From Paludibacteraceae bacterium (GTDB lineage: Bacteria > Bacteroidota > Bacteroidia > Bacteroidales > Paludibacteraceae): a DNA stretch of 64,000 nucleotides. The stretch is taken from NCBI GenBank assembly GCA_017447875.1, contig JAFSMP010000040.1, positions 1 to 64,000 of the forward strand, given 5' to 3'. Below, in pieces: positions 24,609 to 35,300 of the stretch; within the stretch, counting starts at the first letter, position 1, and every line of letters starts with the position of its first letter. A program made the position numbers and the translations under genes. A model generated the notes under the pieces. That model was given only the letters and a program-made list of their open reading frames with translations. It was not told where the DNA came from and made no database searches.

Positions 24609-25946
24609 TTACCAATCGATGGAGTTGAGACGTCCGCGATAGACATCGCTATAGGTGGTCTTGGCGTCTTGTCCTCCGAAGAGGTAGATATAGTTATCAC
24701 GCACGATGGCGTTTTGTTTCTGCCGAGCCTGGTAAGCTTCAGGCAGTTGGTTCTTAGCGGTATCTGCCTTCGTCCAGGTCATGCCTTCGTTGGTGGAAAG
24801 GAGGATATCCCGTCCGAGGTAAGTCATCTTATCGTCCACGCCGCCAAAGAGTTGCAGTTGGTGGTTATAAGAGATGACCGATATACCGGTGAGGCTGCGG
24901 AAGGGAGCATGATCGATGGAGAACTCTTCCAGGCGATAGCCGTTATGCTCATGGATATAGGTGGAGTATTCGAGGTTCCATCGCGTGTTGAGCGACAGAC
25001 CGTTCTCGGCAAAACCACCGATGATCATCGCCCGTTCGCGCAAACTGGAACTGAGGAAAGTGACCGTTCCGAAATCGCTGACGGGGAAGAGAGAACCGGG
25101 TTGCAGTCCGCTCATCAGCAGGCTGTCACCGGACCAGGTAGCGAGTTCGTATTGGGCGCTGTCGTTGAGGGTTAAGGCCCACACCTGCTTGTTCCAATGC
25201 AGAAGCATGGTGACGATAGGATGTTTCACTTTCGTAGCGGTCCATGTCAGAGCGTCGGTACTGCTATACATCGTGCTGTCCTGACCGTAGAAAAGGGAGG
25301 TGCCGTTGCTCACGATCTGCCGTACTTTGGTTCCTGCAGGCAGTCCGGAAGGGCTTGCAGGAGTCGTCCACATCTCTCCGTCGGCGGAGCGATAGACGCT
25401 CATGGAATAACCGTTGGAGGTGATCATCACAAAATCGTCACCGAGTTCCACTACCCGTTGTTCACTGTCGTCTTCTCCGTAGATACCGGCGTTGAGTTGC
25501 GTCCAGGTATACAAGTCCGGATCTGCCTGATGCACAGTCGGATGGATACGATAGACCTTGGTGTTGGACTTGTCGGCAGAGCGGATAGTGAGGTATATCG
25601 GATCACGGGTAAAATCCAGCGTGTCCGCTCCGGTAAGCAGATAGGTCTCATCGGGGAAAGTGAGGTACGCGGCATCGGGTGTGGAACCGAACGAGAAACG
25701 CGGTATGACCCGCTTGAGGCTGGTTCCGTATAACATCGAGTCCTGGTTCTCCACGAGACCCGTATCCAGCAGTTCTTTGATGGAGAAGGAGGCTTTAGCC
25801 AGACCCGGCATGGAGTCCACGGCGGCAAAGGAGAAACCGGTTAACTGCGCCAGTGAACGGTCTTGAGTATTGACGGAGCTCTTTTTGCTACATCCGCATA
25901 CCAGAACCAGTGTCAAACACAGCGATATGTATAAAAAACGTCTCAT
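24609..25946 (-). CDS. DUF6242-like lipoprotein with beta-propeller
   Basis: 445 residues if started at MRRFLYISLCLTLVLVCGC (25946), which gives a lipoprotein signal (cysteine in VCGC); ATGs at 25964 and 26033 are alternatives. After the anchor come an Ig-like domain (~50-150) and about six Kelch/sialidase-like blades (SMSVYRSADGEMWTTP; STDALTWTATKVKHP; LLSTNEGMTWTKAD; NYIYLFGGQDAKTTYSDVYR). Such proteins are common Bacteroidales envelope lipoproteins of unknown role. Confidence 0.75.
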   Translation of the reverse strand: MRRFLYISLCLTLVLVCGCSKKSSVNTQDRSLAQLTGFSFAAVDSMPGLAKASFSIKELLDTGLVENQDSMLYGTSLKRVIPRFSFGSTPDAAYLTFPDETYLLTGADTLDFTRDPIYLTIRSADKSNTKVYRIHPTVHQADPDLYTWTQLNAGIYGEDDSEQRVVELGDDFVMITSNGYSMSVYRSADGEMWTTPASPSGLPAGTKVRQIVSNGTSLFYGQDSTMYSSTDALTWTATKVKHPIVTMLLHWNKQVWALTLNDSAQYELATWSGDSLLMSGLQPGSLFPVSDFGTVTFLSSSLRERAMIIGGFAENGLSLNTRWNLEYSTYIHEHNGYRLEEFSIDHAPFRSLTGISVISYNHQLQLFGGVDDKMTYLGRDILLSTNEGMTWTKADTAKNQLPEAYQARQKQNAIVRDNYIYLFGGQDAKTTYSDVYRGRLNSIDW

Positions 25947-25971
25947 TCTTACTAAAAAATCCATTATTTTC

Positions 25972-26002
25972 TTGCATATTTCGGAAAAAAGCAGTACCTT
26001 TG
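25972..26002 (+). promoter_or_regulatory. Bacteroidota-type promoter of the cyclo-ligase gene
   Basis: TTG (25972-25974), 20 nt, TACCTTTG (25995-26002). Confidence 0.87.
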
Positions 26003-26035
26003 CGCTCCGAAATGAAAAATTACCAATAATCAATT

Positions 26036-26638
26036 ATGTTATTCGATGCTCAAATACATGATTTTTTGATGTGGCTTCCATGGGTGCGTATCCGTCGTGA
26101 GCAAGCGGCTATGCGTGCTATTGTGGAGCAGCGTCGCCGTATTCTGACCAAGGAAGAGGTGGAGGCCGATTCGGCACGTATCATCTCCCAGATCGAGCAG
26201 ATGTCGGTTTTTCGCAACGCCCGCGTGGTGCTTATGTATTATCCCGTGCATAACGAGGTGAACTTACTGCCGTTGCTCGAGAAATACAAAGATCAAAAAA
26301 CATTTCTTTTTCCTGTTACCCATCGTCACTCGATGGAGGTTCGTCCGTATGACGGCGAGGATATGATGCGTAAGGGTCGTTTGGGTGTTCCTGAACCTCA
26401 GACGCAGACCTATTCGGGTTCTATCGATCTGATGTTAGTTCCCGGTGTGGTTTTCGATCATCACTGCCATCGTATCGGTCGCGGAGGAGGTTATTACGAT
26501 AAGTTCCTTCTGAAGCATCCTGAGTCCAAGAAGATCGGTATCTGTTATGCGTTCCAACTGAAGAAACACACCGTACCGCATACCCTTCGTGACCGGAAGA
26601 TGGATCGTGTGGTTACTCCTCAACAGACCATTGGATAG
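26036..26638 (+). CDS. 5-formyltetrahydrofolate cyclo-ligase
   Basis: 200 residues. ATP-dependent conversion of 5-formyl-THF to 5,10-methenyl-THF in folate metabolism. The N-terminal basic helix (RIRREQAAMRAIVEQRRRIL), the strand VVLMYYPVHNEVNLLPLL, FPVTHRHSMEVRPY, and the C-terminal nucleotide/folate signature IDLMLVPGVVFDHHCHRIGR with GGGYYDKFL are all present. It has its own promoter and overlaps the convergent gene by 26 bp. Confidence 0.92.
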   Translation: MLFDAQIHDFLMWLPWVRIRREQAAMRAIVEQRRRILTKEEVEADSARIISQIEQMSVFRNARVVLMYYPVHNEVNLLPLLEKYKDQKTFLFPVTHRHSMEVRPYDGEDMMRKGRLGVPEPQTQTYSGSIDLMLVPGVVFDHHCHRIGRGGGYYDKFLLKHPESKKIGICYAFQLKKHTVPHTLRDRKMDRVVTPQQTIG

Positions 26639-27380
26639 TCGGTTGACTTTCCTGTATTCGCTTAAGCTCTCTGTCGGTCTCGGCAGAGAGTTTTCTTTCT
26701 CCCTTGCGGTAATAATAGATCACGCCGTAGTACTGACATTTCATCATTCGCGCGTACGGCAGTTCCTCTTTATAATAATCCTCCACCAGGTTCCATATGT
26801 TCAAAATGATTTCGTCCGCTTGGGCACGCAGGGGTTCCAGATCCCCGTGCACGCGTTCGGTGTTCTGCACGTGGAAGGTATGCTGCCGCTGGTGCTCGCA
26901 GAAAATATCATAATGCACTTTCACTTTGTTGATCGCCGGGTTATAGATGGGGAAACCGCCGTTAGCCATTCGTTTCTGTTCCCCCTCGATGATCTTCTTA
27001 CCCCATTCCAGGATTCCTTCTTCGGAGGACAAATCCGGTACGACATGCTGATGGGGATCCAGATCGTACAGCAGTTTCTGCTCCCTCTTGATCTCCCCGC
27101 GAATGACGGCGAGGTTGAGCACCTGGATGAAATGGGATATGTACATACGTGCGTTCTGCACGATATGGCGATATTGCTTGTTGGCATTGACGGTGGACGC
27201 GTAGTTGTCTTTTGACTGCATCACCGTGTTCTCGAAGGACACCAGAAAACGCTGGGCTTCGCTCAGCAGTTTGTACGGTATCACCTGCTCGGTATAGTCG
27301 GCGCCCTGAGCCCGCTGGATCGCGTTCTGCAATGCGTGCAACCGAGCCATGTCTGTGTTGGGTAATCGACGATAAGGCAT
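26613..27380 (-). CDS. Conserved hypothetical protein
   Basis: 255 residues, soluble, mainly helical: MPYRRLPNTDMARLHALQNA, then LSEAQRFLVSFENTVMQSKD, RMYISHFIQVLNLAVIRGEI and EIILNIWNLVEDYYKEELPY. The middle (~120-185) has a beta-rich insert. No motif or family with a known role. The short gap to the prenyl synthase gene (37 bp) on the same strand suggests read-through from it. Confidence 0.7.
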   Translation of the reverse strand: MPYRRLPNTDMARLHALQNAIQRAQGADYTEQVIPYKLLSEAQRFLVSFENTVMQSKDNYASTVNANKQYRHIVQNARMYISHFIQVLNLAVIRGEIKREQKLLYDLDPHQHVVPDLSSEEGILEWGKKIIEGEQKRMANGGFPIYNPAINKVKVHYDIFCEHQRQHTFHVQNTERVHGDLEPLRAQADEIILNIWNLVEDYYKEELPYARMMKCQYYGVIYYYRKGERKLSAETDRELKRIQESQPTIQWSVEE

Positions 27381-27417
27381 AAAACTATTTACGATTTAAT
27401 CATTTACCATTTGCCAT

Positions 27418-28386
27418 TTATTTCTTGCGGGTGGCCAGTTGTTCGGCGAGTCGGCGTAAGGTCTCCGTTGCCTCGTTCTGCGGCAGTTTGTCGAGTTGCG
27501 CCAGCGCCAGCGAGGTATGCTCTTCCATAACCGACTCACCGGCTTCACGTACCTCCAGACGGTTGTACAGCTCCGTCACACCGGCTATCTTCTCTTCGTT
27601 ACGGTCGGTAGCGATGAGCCACTGAAGCAGTTCGGCTTTCGTATCCGCGTCTGCGGTCTCCAGGGCGGTGAGTAACAAGAAGGTCTTCTTATTCGCGCAT
27701 ATGTCTCCACCGATGGCTTTGCCGAAGGTCTTGGGATCACCGTATACATCGAGGATGTCATCCTGAATCTGGAAGGCCAGACCGATATGCAGACCGAACT
27801 GGTAGAGCGCCTCTTGCTGCTCCGGTGTACCGCCGGCGATGTAACCGCCGATTTTCATCGCGTACGCCAGAAGCACCGAGGTCTTCTTCTCGATCATCGT
27901 CATATAATCGGCGATGCTCACCCGGCTCATATGCTCGAAGTCCATGTCCATTTGTTGTCCCTCGCAGATCCCTGTGGCCATCTCGTTGAACCATTTGAGC
28001 ACTTGAGGTAACTTGTCCGCCGGTACGTTGCTCAGCAGTTTGTACGCCTCGATCAGCATCTGGTCACCAGACAGGATCGCGGTGTTCTCGTTCCATTTGA
28101 CATGCACCGTCTCGCGTCCGCGACGCATGGCCGCTTTGTCCATCACATCGTCGTGCAGCAGGGTGAAGTTATGAAACACCTCCAGCGCCAACGCCGCCGG
28201 CATCGTCTGCTCGATGGCATCGCCGTTGATCAGACCGCCGTTCATCACACTCTGTGCAGCGATCAGCGCCAAGGTCGGGCGAATTCGTTTGCCTCCCGAC
28301 GCCAAGGTATAGGCGATGGGTTCATACAGCCCTTTGGGCTCTTTGTTCCAATCCAGTGCCTCTATGGCTTTGTTTATATCGATCAT
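27418..28386 (-). CDS. Polyprenyl (farnesyl/geranylgeranyl-type) diphosphate synthase
   Basis: 322 residues from MIDINKAIEALDWN (28386); a longer frame to 28425 would overlap ddl. Condenses isopentenyl diphosphate onto allylic diphosphates. First aspartate-rich motif DDVMD (LLHDDVMDKAAMRRGRETVH), second motif DDILD (FQIQDDILDVYGDPKTFGKA), and the GGKRIRP start motif are present. The residues before the first motif (FHNFTLLHDD) fit medium-chain products. Product length cannot be fixed. Confidence 0.92.
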   Translation of the reverse strand: MIDINKAIEALDWNKEPKGLYEPIAYTLASGGKRIRPTLALIAAQSVMNGGLINGDAIEQTMPAALALEVFHNFTLLHDDVMDKAAMRRGRETVHVKWNENTAILSGDQMLIEAYKLLSNVPADKLPQVLKWFNEMATGICEGQQMDMDFEHMSRVSIADYMTMIEKKTSVLLAYAMKIGGYIAGGTPEQQEALYQFGLHIGLAFQIQDDILDVYGDPKTFGKAIGGDICANKKTFLLLTALETADADTKAELLQWLIATDRNEEKIAGVTELYNRLEVREAGESVMEEHTSLALAQLDKLPQNEATETLRRLAEQLATRKK

Positions 28387-28408
28387 AGCTTTTTCTTTCG
28401 ACTTTCGA

Positions 28409-29371
28409 CTAAAATTTATTTTCAATGATATCCGTCAGGACATTTCTGATATCGAGCCCTGCAGCACGCACCTGTTGCGGGATGAACGAGGTGGGCGTCA
28501 TACCCGGCGTGGTGTTGACCTCGAGCAGGTTAATCTTATCTTCGGTGATGATCCAATCCACGCGAATGATACCGTTGGCGCCGATGATGTCGTACAGACG
28601 CAGGGTCTCCGCCTGTATCTTATCGCGGATAGCATCGGGGATACGGGCCGGAGTGATCTCATCCACCTGACCTTTGTATTTGGCATCATAGTCGAAGAAC
28701 TCATTATGCGTCACCACTTCGGTGATCGGGAAAGCGACGCCTTTGTCCTTGGTCTTATACACACCGCAGGTCACTTCCGTACCTTGCATATACGACTCGC
28801 AGATGACCTCATCGCCCTCCTGGAACGCCCGCTCGATAGCGGGATAGATAGCCTCGACGGTCTTCACCTTGGTACAACCGAAGGAAGAACCGCCTACGTT
28901 CGACTTGATGAAACACGGCAAGCCAAGGGTCTCGGCTATCTTCGGCGCGTTCGGCCATTTCTGCCCCGCACGTAGCATCATACTATTAGCGATATGGAAA
29001 CCGAAATAGGACAGGTAATGGTTGCAGGCATATTTGTTGAACGTCAAGGCGGCAGCCAGTACACCGCAACAACTGTACGGCATACCGATCATATCCAGGT
29101 AACCCTGCAAGATTCCGTTCTCGCCCGGCGTACCATGAATCGTGATGTACGCAAAATCAAAGGAATGCTTCACGCCCTCGCGCGTAAAAGAAAAATCATT
29201 TTTGTCGATCGGTTCACCGGACTCCGTGTGCCAATCCTGACCCTTGAGGATCACGATCGTAACGTCATAACCCGCTTCGCCAATCCACGTTTTCAACCCC
29301 GCCGCCGAGCGCAGCGACACCTCGTGCTCGCTGCTGTCTCCGCCTGCTATAATGGCTATCTTTCGTTTCAT
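28409..29371 (-). CDS. ddl: D-alanine--D-alanine ligase
   Basis: 320 residues from MKRKIAIIAGGDSSEHEVSL (29371), preceded by a strong promoter. Makes the D-Ala-D-Ala dipeptide of peptidoglycan. ATP-grasp motifs: IHGTPGENGILQGYLDMIGM (substrate loop), FIKSNVGGSSFGCTKV (ATP lysine), GIRVDWI-type strand IIRVDWIITEDKINLLEVNT and PGMTPTSFIPQQ. It starts an operon-like run with the prenyl synthase (gap 22 bp). Confidence 0.95.
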   Translation of the reverse strand: MKRKIAIIAGGDSSEHEVSLRSAAGLKTWIGEAGYDVTIVILKGQDWHTESGEPIDKNDFSFTREGVKHSFDFAYITIHGTPGENGILQGYLDMIGMPYSCCGVLAAALTFNKYACNHYLSYFGFHIANSMMLRAGQKWPNAPKIAETLGLPCFIKSNVGGSSFGCTKVKTVEAIYPAIERAFQEGDEVICESYMQGTEVTCGVYKTKDKGVAFPITEVVTHNEFFDYDAKYKGQVDEITPARIPDAIRDKIQAETLRLYDIIGANGIIRVDWIITEDKINLLEVNTTPGMTPTSFIPQQVRAAGLDIRNVLTDIIENKF

Positions 29372-29397
29372 ATCAGTATAATTTCCCAAATCGGCTG

Positions 29398-29428
29398 CAA
29401 AGTTACAAAAAAAAACTGACATATGCAA
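29398..29428 (-). promoter_or_regulatory. Bacteroidota-type promoter of ddl
   Basis: TTG (29428-29426), 20 nt, TAACTTTG (29405-29398). Confidence 0.87.
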
Positions 29429-29464
29429 GAATTTTTTTGTAAAAAAATTACACGAGCCGATTTC

Positions 29465-30226
29465 TTACTCAAAACGCAGGTAAGGAGCAAGACGGTCAAG
29501 GTCTTTTTCGGTTAGTTCCGGCAACTCGCGCAGCTCGTCCAGGGAGTGCAGACGTGCATTTTTGCGGCGAAGGGTGTAGATAGCTTTGGCTTGTTTGTAA
29601 CGCAAGTACGGATGATGCTGCAAACGGTCTAAAGGACAGTTGTTTACGTTGATGGTACGCACGTATGAAGTGTCTGCTGTAAAATATGCGAAGAGGGTGT
29701 CAAGATGCAAACCGGAAAAGACTTCGTCCGCCAATTGGGTGGGACTGTAGTATCCTCCGAGTCGTTCGCGGTACTGCACGATACGGATGGCAGTATATCG
29801 ACCGATCCCGCGAATCAGTTGCAGTTCGGCGGTGTCGCAGCGGTTCAAATCGAGGATTGTATCTTTCTTGACATGCTTCGGAGCGAAGCGCCATCCGACT
29901 GAGTCGCGCCATAAGGAGTCCGCCAGGCGGGTGGAATCATAGAGTCGTTGCCGTTCGATCTTCCATTCCGCGCGACGCGCGGAGTCCGCTATGCGGAAGG
30001 AGTCATACCGCTGTTCCCGTTCGGCCGCCCAGGATGCATAACGCGCAGAGTCCGCACGACGCATTGAGTCCTTGCGTTGCTCCCAGGAGGGCTTGGTGTT
30101 GGTAGGAGATATAGGAGTATTCGGACTATTCTGATTGCTCTGAACGATCGCCGTGATGACCCATCCTACCAAGGCGAGGCTCAGCAGAATAATGGCTCCG
30201 AGTCGTTGTTGTTTAGTCAGAATCAC
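29465..30226 (-). CDS. ComEA-like helix-hairpin-helix protein
   Basis: 253 residues. An N-terminal membrane segment (LGAIILLSLALVGWVITAIV) is followed by a highly charged Arg/Asp/Ser coiled region with repeated RRADSARYASW and RIADSARRAEW units (~50-110), then two helix-hairpin-helix DNA-binding units: LNRCDTAELQLIRGIGRYTA and VNNCPLDRLQHHPYLRYKQA. This is the common Bacteroidota architecture annotated as helix-hairpin-helix protein; a role in DNA binding at the membrane is inferred. It lies 25 bp after xseA. Confidence 0.85.
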   Translation of the reverse strand: MILTKQQRLGAIILLSLALVGWVITAIVQSNQNSPNTPISPTNTKPSWEQRKDSMRRADSARYASWAAEREQRYDSFRIADSARRAEWKIERQRLYDSTRLADSLWRDSVGWRFAPKHVKKDTILDLNRCDTAELQLIRGIGRYTAIRIVQYRERLGGYYSPTQLADEVFSGLHLDTLFAYFTADTSYVRTINVNNCPLDRLQHHPYLRYKQAKAIYTLRRKNARLHSLDELRELPELTEKDLDRLAPYLRFE

Positions 30227-30251
30227 GTTAAAACGTTAAACTGTTAAAGGG

Positions 30252-31307
30252 TTAAACCGTGAGGTCGCGAGTGCCATCGATGAGATGGGTCGTGACGATA
30301 TCGCCCGGATGCAGATCGGTTACAGACCGGATGACTTTGCCGTTCTTGGTGATTAGACTATATCCCATGTGGTATATCCGTTCGGGATTGCAGGCGGCAA
30401 GTCGTTGTTCGAGCATCTCTATGCGGTGTCTGCGAATGAGTATCTGCCGTTCAGCCGTGCGGTGCAGTCGCACCAGAAGGTCCGTGATCCGGGTCATCTG
30501 GTCTTCCATTCGATGGATCAGCCATTCGGCCACGGCCGTAGGGGTTTTGAGCGCTTCGTGTGCCACCAGATCCAGGACACTCACATCGCGTGTGTGCCCG
30601 ATACCGGTGATAACAGGGATCTCAAACTGCGCGCATACTGCACATAACGCATAGTCGTCAAAGCAGCTGAGATCGGTGGTAGCTCCTCCGCCGCGTATAA
30701 TCACGACAGCATCGTAACCCTCTATCTCTTCGAGAGCGGCAATGATGGATTTGGCAGCGGTAGGACCCTGCATCGTGGCACCGAAAAGCTGTGTCTCGAA
30801 GTAAAAGCCGCTATGCTCCAGTTGGTGTTTGAAGTCTTCGTAACCGGCAGCATTGGAAGACGAGATAACGGCAATACGGCGAATGAGGGTAGGTAGCGGA
30901 AGCAGTTGTTGGGCATCCAGCAGTCCGTCGGCTTGCAGTGCAGCGATGGTCTGTTGGCGTTGGCGTGCGATGTCTCCTAAGGTGTAAGCGGGATCTATAC
31001 CGACGATTGAGAGACTGAGCCCATAGACGGCATGCCATTGAATCTCTGCTTCGACCAGCACCGCCATGCCTGCTTGCAGGGCTTGTCCGGTCTCGGACTC
31101 AAAATAAGCCGTGAGCAGTTCTTGTGTACCCGCCCAGCAGGTTGCCCTCATCTTGGCGCTCTTACCGTCCACCAGTTCAAGGTACATATGTCCGCCTTTG
31201 ATGCTGAGGCTGCTGATTTCGGCTTTCACCCAATAGGAAGGCGCCAGACTATCGTCCAGCGCTTCGCCAATAAGGGCACATAGTTCCGTGAGAGTTAGTG
31301 TCTCCAT
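30252..31307 (-). CDS. xseA: Exodeoxyribonuclease VII large subunit
   Basis: 351 residues from METLTLTELCALIGEAL (31307). N-terminal OB fold (YWVKAEISSLSIKGGHMYLE), catalytic core (IAVISSSNAAGYEDFKHQLE, DAVVIIRGGGATTDLSCFDD, VITGIGHTRDVSVLDLVAHE) and a short coiled C-terminus. It is shorter than the ~400-450 of many homologues because the helical tail is reduced. No xseB follows directly; the next gene is the helix-hairpin-helix protein. It overlaps the upstream OMP gene by 13 bp. Confidence 0.92.
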   Translation of the reverse strand: METLTLTELCALIGEALDDSLAPSYWVKAEISSLSIKGGHMYLELVDGKSAKMRATCWAGTQELLTAYFESETGQALQAGMAVLVEAEIQWHAVYGLSLSIVGIDPAYTLGDIARQRQQTIAALQADGLLDAQQLLPLPTLIRRIAVISSSNAAGYEDFKHQLEHSGFYFETQLFGATMQGPTAAKSIIAALEEIEGYDAVVIIRGGGATTDLSCFDDYALCAVCAQFEIPVITGIGHTRDVSVLDLVAHEALKTPTAVAEWLIHRMEDQMTRITDLLVRLHRTAERQILIRRHRIEMLEQRLAACNPERIYHMGYSLITKNGKVIRSVTDLHPGDIVTTHLIDGTRDLTV

Positions 31308-32365
31308 GGGTCGCATAAGATACAACGCTCTTTGCCTTCGAAACCGACAAAGACGGTGAAGCGGATACCTATAAAGAGGTTTCTGAGCCAGAACTTAGAA
31401 GCATCTTTGGTGGAGAACACATGGTCCGTCTGATAAGTAGGAAAGTCATACAAAGTCTGGTCGGGAATGCCGTAATAGGCTTTCTCGGTTTTAGGACTGA
31501 TATTGAGTATTCCGAAGTCCGCGAATCCTGCGAAGCGCATTCGGATATCCAGTGCCTCCCCTCTTCGGTGTTTATATTTATATTTATACGAACTTTGTGC
31601 GGAGGTATATTCGTAGCCCATCTCCACGTGTGCAAGCAGGTCGAATTGGAGTTTGAGTTGTTCCCCTTCCCGCTCAATAGGCACGTCTTGCCGGAAACCG
31701 TGGTTAGGCATCTGTTGCCAAACACCCACATAGCGTTCGTACAAGGCATCGGTGTTACCGATCATTTTCTGCTTGGTGTTACCCCATATCGCATAGTTCA
31801 TCTGTATACCCGCGAGGAAATAGCCGATACCGAGCGGACTGAGGATATAATGACCTGCCAAGAGCGGTACCTGTACATAGAGTTGTTGCGACATGTCTTG
31901 CCGCTCGGAGAAACGGTGACGCAGGGTGAATTTTTGCGGTGTCGTACCTAACCATGCGCTATAGAGGTTCTCGTGGTAGATGGCGGTGTCGGTGATATTA
32001 TTGAACACGCGCTGGTAACAGAGTCCGAGTCCTGTCTGGAAAAGCAGACCGCTGTATTGCAGCTCATAGAGCATATGGAAGCCTGCGGCTCCTCCGCCCG
32101 GAGTGATCTTAGCGGTAGGCATCGGACTGACGAGAGCCGACCAGCTGCCTTCGACGGACACACCGATCATATGGTGAGTTCCGGTATATTGCGAAGCGTG
32201 CAGACCCAGCAGCACATCGGTGGATGAACTGGGATCCTGATTAGAGAACCCGTTGAGCCCTGCCAAACGGTATTCCCACCGCTCGGCTGCAGCAAAACGT
32301 CTCTGTCCCCACATCATGGCGGGTACCAGACACAGGATCAGAAGGATGTAGCGCAACTCTCGCAT
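31295..32365 (-). CDS. Outer-membrane beta-barrel protein
   Basis: 356 residues with signal peptide MRELRYILLILCLVPAMMWG. The rest alternates in the manner of an 8-14 strand barrel (LLGLHASQYTGTHHMIGVSV, LYELQYSGLLFQTGLGLCYQ, LLAGHYILSPLGIGYFLAGI, NLFIGIRFTVFVGFEG). Its start overlaps the end of the giant adhesin gene by 28 bp, so the two are co-expressed. In flavobacteria, PorP/SprF-type barrels follow T9SS adhesin genes in the same way; I see the context but no clear PorP/SprF motif. Confidence 0.75.
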   Translation of the reverse strand: MRELRYILLILCLVPAMMWGQRRFAAAERWEYRLAGLNGFSNQDPSSSTDVLLGLHASQYTGTHHMIGVSVEGSWSALVSPMPTAKITPGGGAAGFHMLYELQYSGLLFQTGLGLCYQRVFNNITDTAIYHENLYSAWLGTTPQKFTLRHRFSERQDMSQQLYVQVPLLAGHYILSPLGIGYFLAGIQMNYAIWGNTKQKMIGNTDALYERYVGVWQQMPNHGFRQDVPIEREGEQLKLQFDLLAHVEMGYEYTSAQSSYKYKYKHRRGEALDIRMRFAGFADFGILNISPKTEKAYYGIPDQTLYDFPTYQTDHVFSTKDASKFWLRNLFIGIRFTVFVGFEGKERCILCDPWRH

Positions 32366-35300
32366 ATGTCTCTTACCACAAATTTGATGGCTCTATAGGG
32401 TTCTTCTTTCGTCTTCTCCGACCATAACTGCACGATATACATACCCGATACGGAAGGCACTTCTACGACGGTCTCTTCTGCTTGGAAAGCACCGCTGGAG
32501 ATGGTCGATCCGTCACTGGTCGTGATCTTATAGTTTCCTTCGTGCCGCGACATGATCGTGATATACGGGTGTCCGGCGGTGACGCATGTCGGTACGATAT
32601 CGAGGTAACCCATGGTCGGTGCGTACTCCTTGAACATCGGATCCAGACTGATGGTGATCGGACAGGTGGGGAAGGACTTGGACTCGCCTTGCCGCGTCAG
32701 TCGTACATGATACTGATCGCCCATCACCAGACCCGTCGGTTCGTACAGGTACGGGTTAGTCTGACCCACCAGTTTCTTCTCGCCTTGGTACCACTGGTAC
32801 GAGGACCATTTGTAACCACCGTTATAGTTCTCGTTAAGTAGCGCAATGACATCGCCGTACCGCTGTTCGGTAAGCCAAGCCGGATAACTCATGATAAAGA
32901 CAGAGTCATGGAAGCAGTCGGTCTGCGGATGTTGGCATATACCGTTGTATAGCACAAGGCGTACGGAGTAGTTATCCGGTCTCGGGTAGTTTGTCTTCTC
33001 GCCGTCGCGATAGGGGATAGCCACGGTGATGACCATCGGGTCGGTATACTCGTAGATAGGAACGGAATCCATATCTTCGAAGCCCATCGACTTACCGATA
33101 CTGTCGAAATAGAGCGAGTACGCGATCGGATAATGACTCGTATAGGTGTAGAACAGGTCGAAGGCATCTTCGCTCTGGCACATCGGGTTGTCTGCCCATA
33201 TCTTCGGAACGGTAGGCGGAATCTCAGCCAGATGGGTATAGATGAAATGGTGACATCCCCATTCATTGAACGTCGTGTCCTTATAGTCTCCCGGAGCGGT
33301 GTATATATGTCCGGTCTCGGTGATGGTGAGTGTGTCGCCGATACAGATCGTGTCGTACCGCACTTCAAAAGTCGTATCGTTCACATGCAGGTAGAGATGA
33401 TAAACCGAGTCGCAGTGGTAGATGGTCTTGAGACTATCGTAGATGAGGTTGTCTCCTACCGGGGCATGTTCTATAAAATGCTCACGCCATTGATAGGTCT
33501 CGTCCGCGCAGATCGTGTCGTATTCCTCGAAGAGGTATTTCGGATAGACGAAGAGCCGTAACTCATAGATCGAGTCACATCCGTACAAGGCTGTATAGTT
33601 CGAGTCATGCACGATATAAGCACCGTAGTCCAGATCATGCAGCAGTGTGTCACGCCATAGCAGACTCTCGTTACCGCAGATCGTGTCATACTCGACATGG
33701 CGGTAAGACGGCAGCACGTGTGCATAAAGGAAATAGAGACTGTCGCAACCCTTGACGGTCTGCAGCGAATCGACGAAGATTGTATCGAACGGCTTTTTCT
33801 CTTGATCCGTTATATCGTATTCAAATACCGATTTTTCCCAAGTATGGTCCAGTTCCTCCGAATGGTAAGCCACTCCGGAACAAACGGTAGCCGCGGTGCG
33901 GAAGACAAAGGTGTCGCAGACGGTGACGTTATACCGGTAGATGATACTGTCGCAGACACCGTCGTACGCGTAGATATGCACATCGATATTCGGTTTGGGT
34001 CGCGGATTACCCGGTTCCCATATCATTTTTTCGAATACTGAGTATTCGCCATGTGCGCCCCATAAGGTGTCGCGATGATAATACGACTCGCTCTCGCATA
34101 TCGTGTCCGTGATCGGGATGATCGCTACCGGTTTGATCAGGAACTCCAGCACGAAGACGGAGTCACAACCCCATGTATCCGTTTTGAGGCTGTCGTAATA
34201 AATACCGCTCTTCGAGTAATAATTTCCTCTCCATTCGACGATGTCACCGAAGCAACCTTTACCGCGTGCTACGAAGCGATAGGTAGGATGGATCGCCAGC
34301 GTGAGTGTCACGAGTGAGTCACAACCGTCGATGGACTTGAGCATATGTTCCCGCGTCTCGTATTGTACCTCATAATAGGTGGTGGAGGTATCTTTCTCGT
34401 CTACCGTGGCATGCGGAGCAAAACTGATCGGGTCCTCGTACGACGTTCCCCAGGTGTCGCTAAAGAAGAAAGTATGCTCTCTCTCGCTGTCGCACACATG
34501 GACGGTATCCTGAAGATGATAGACGGGGTGTACGTGGATCTCAAGGTAGTATATCGAGTCGCACGAATGAGCTGCCGGCCACTTGACCGTATCAAGGTAG
34601 ACACCCGGTGTCAGAACCCGTTCCGTAGTGATACCCGGTGCCTGATCTCCTGCGTAGGTTCGGCCTTGCCATGTCACACGTTCATTCTCGCATATATGGC
34701 GGATACTATCGAAATGATAGGTGGAGTCGATGGTCAGGTAGAGGAAGAACAGACTATCGCAACCGCCTCGTCCTTCATTACATAACGAGCAGAACTTGGT
34801 GCGTAACGAGTCGATATACAGATAGGTCGTGTCGCCTTTGACGAACCGTGGTATCGAGTCCGCCGGGATGAAACGTTGATTATGAACATCCCATACAGTA
34901 TCGTGATTCGTCCATACGTAGAACGAGTCACGTCCTTCGGACGGTTGACAGAGCCGGAGATAGGTGGTGTCTGAATAGGTCTTGAATACCGTCAGACTGT
35001 ATTCTACAGCACTATCGCAATCTAAGGAGGATAAGATGAAACCCTTCAGAGGCACGGTCACGGAGTCTTTGCCTTCCGGGATAGTCACCACGTTCTCCGG
35101 TGCCACGTCTGCGGGTTTGTTCGGTGAGTTGGATCCGTAGATGACTCGTCCCACAAAGACGATAGAGTCTTTGTCGCACATCGCGGTGTCGGTTACCGTC
35201 ACGGCTGTCATATAGACGGTGTCGATATGCAGTTTCAACTCGAAGGTCGAGTCGCAACCGTGAATCGTCTGGTATTTCGCATAATAGGTGTAATCACCGA

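Noticed and set aside
22777-24642. 621-residue open frame on the plus strand opposite pgk and DUF3127
   Set aside because: It is antisense to two clearly conserved genes, is rich in Cys/Arg/His as antisense frames of balanced-GC genes are, and has no domain.
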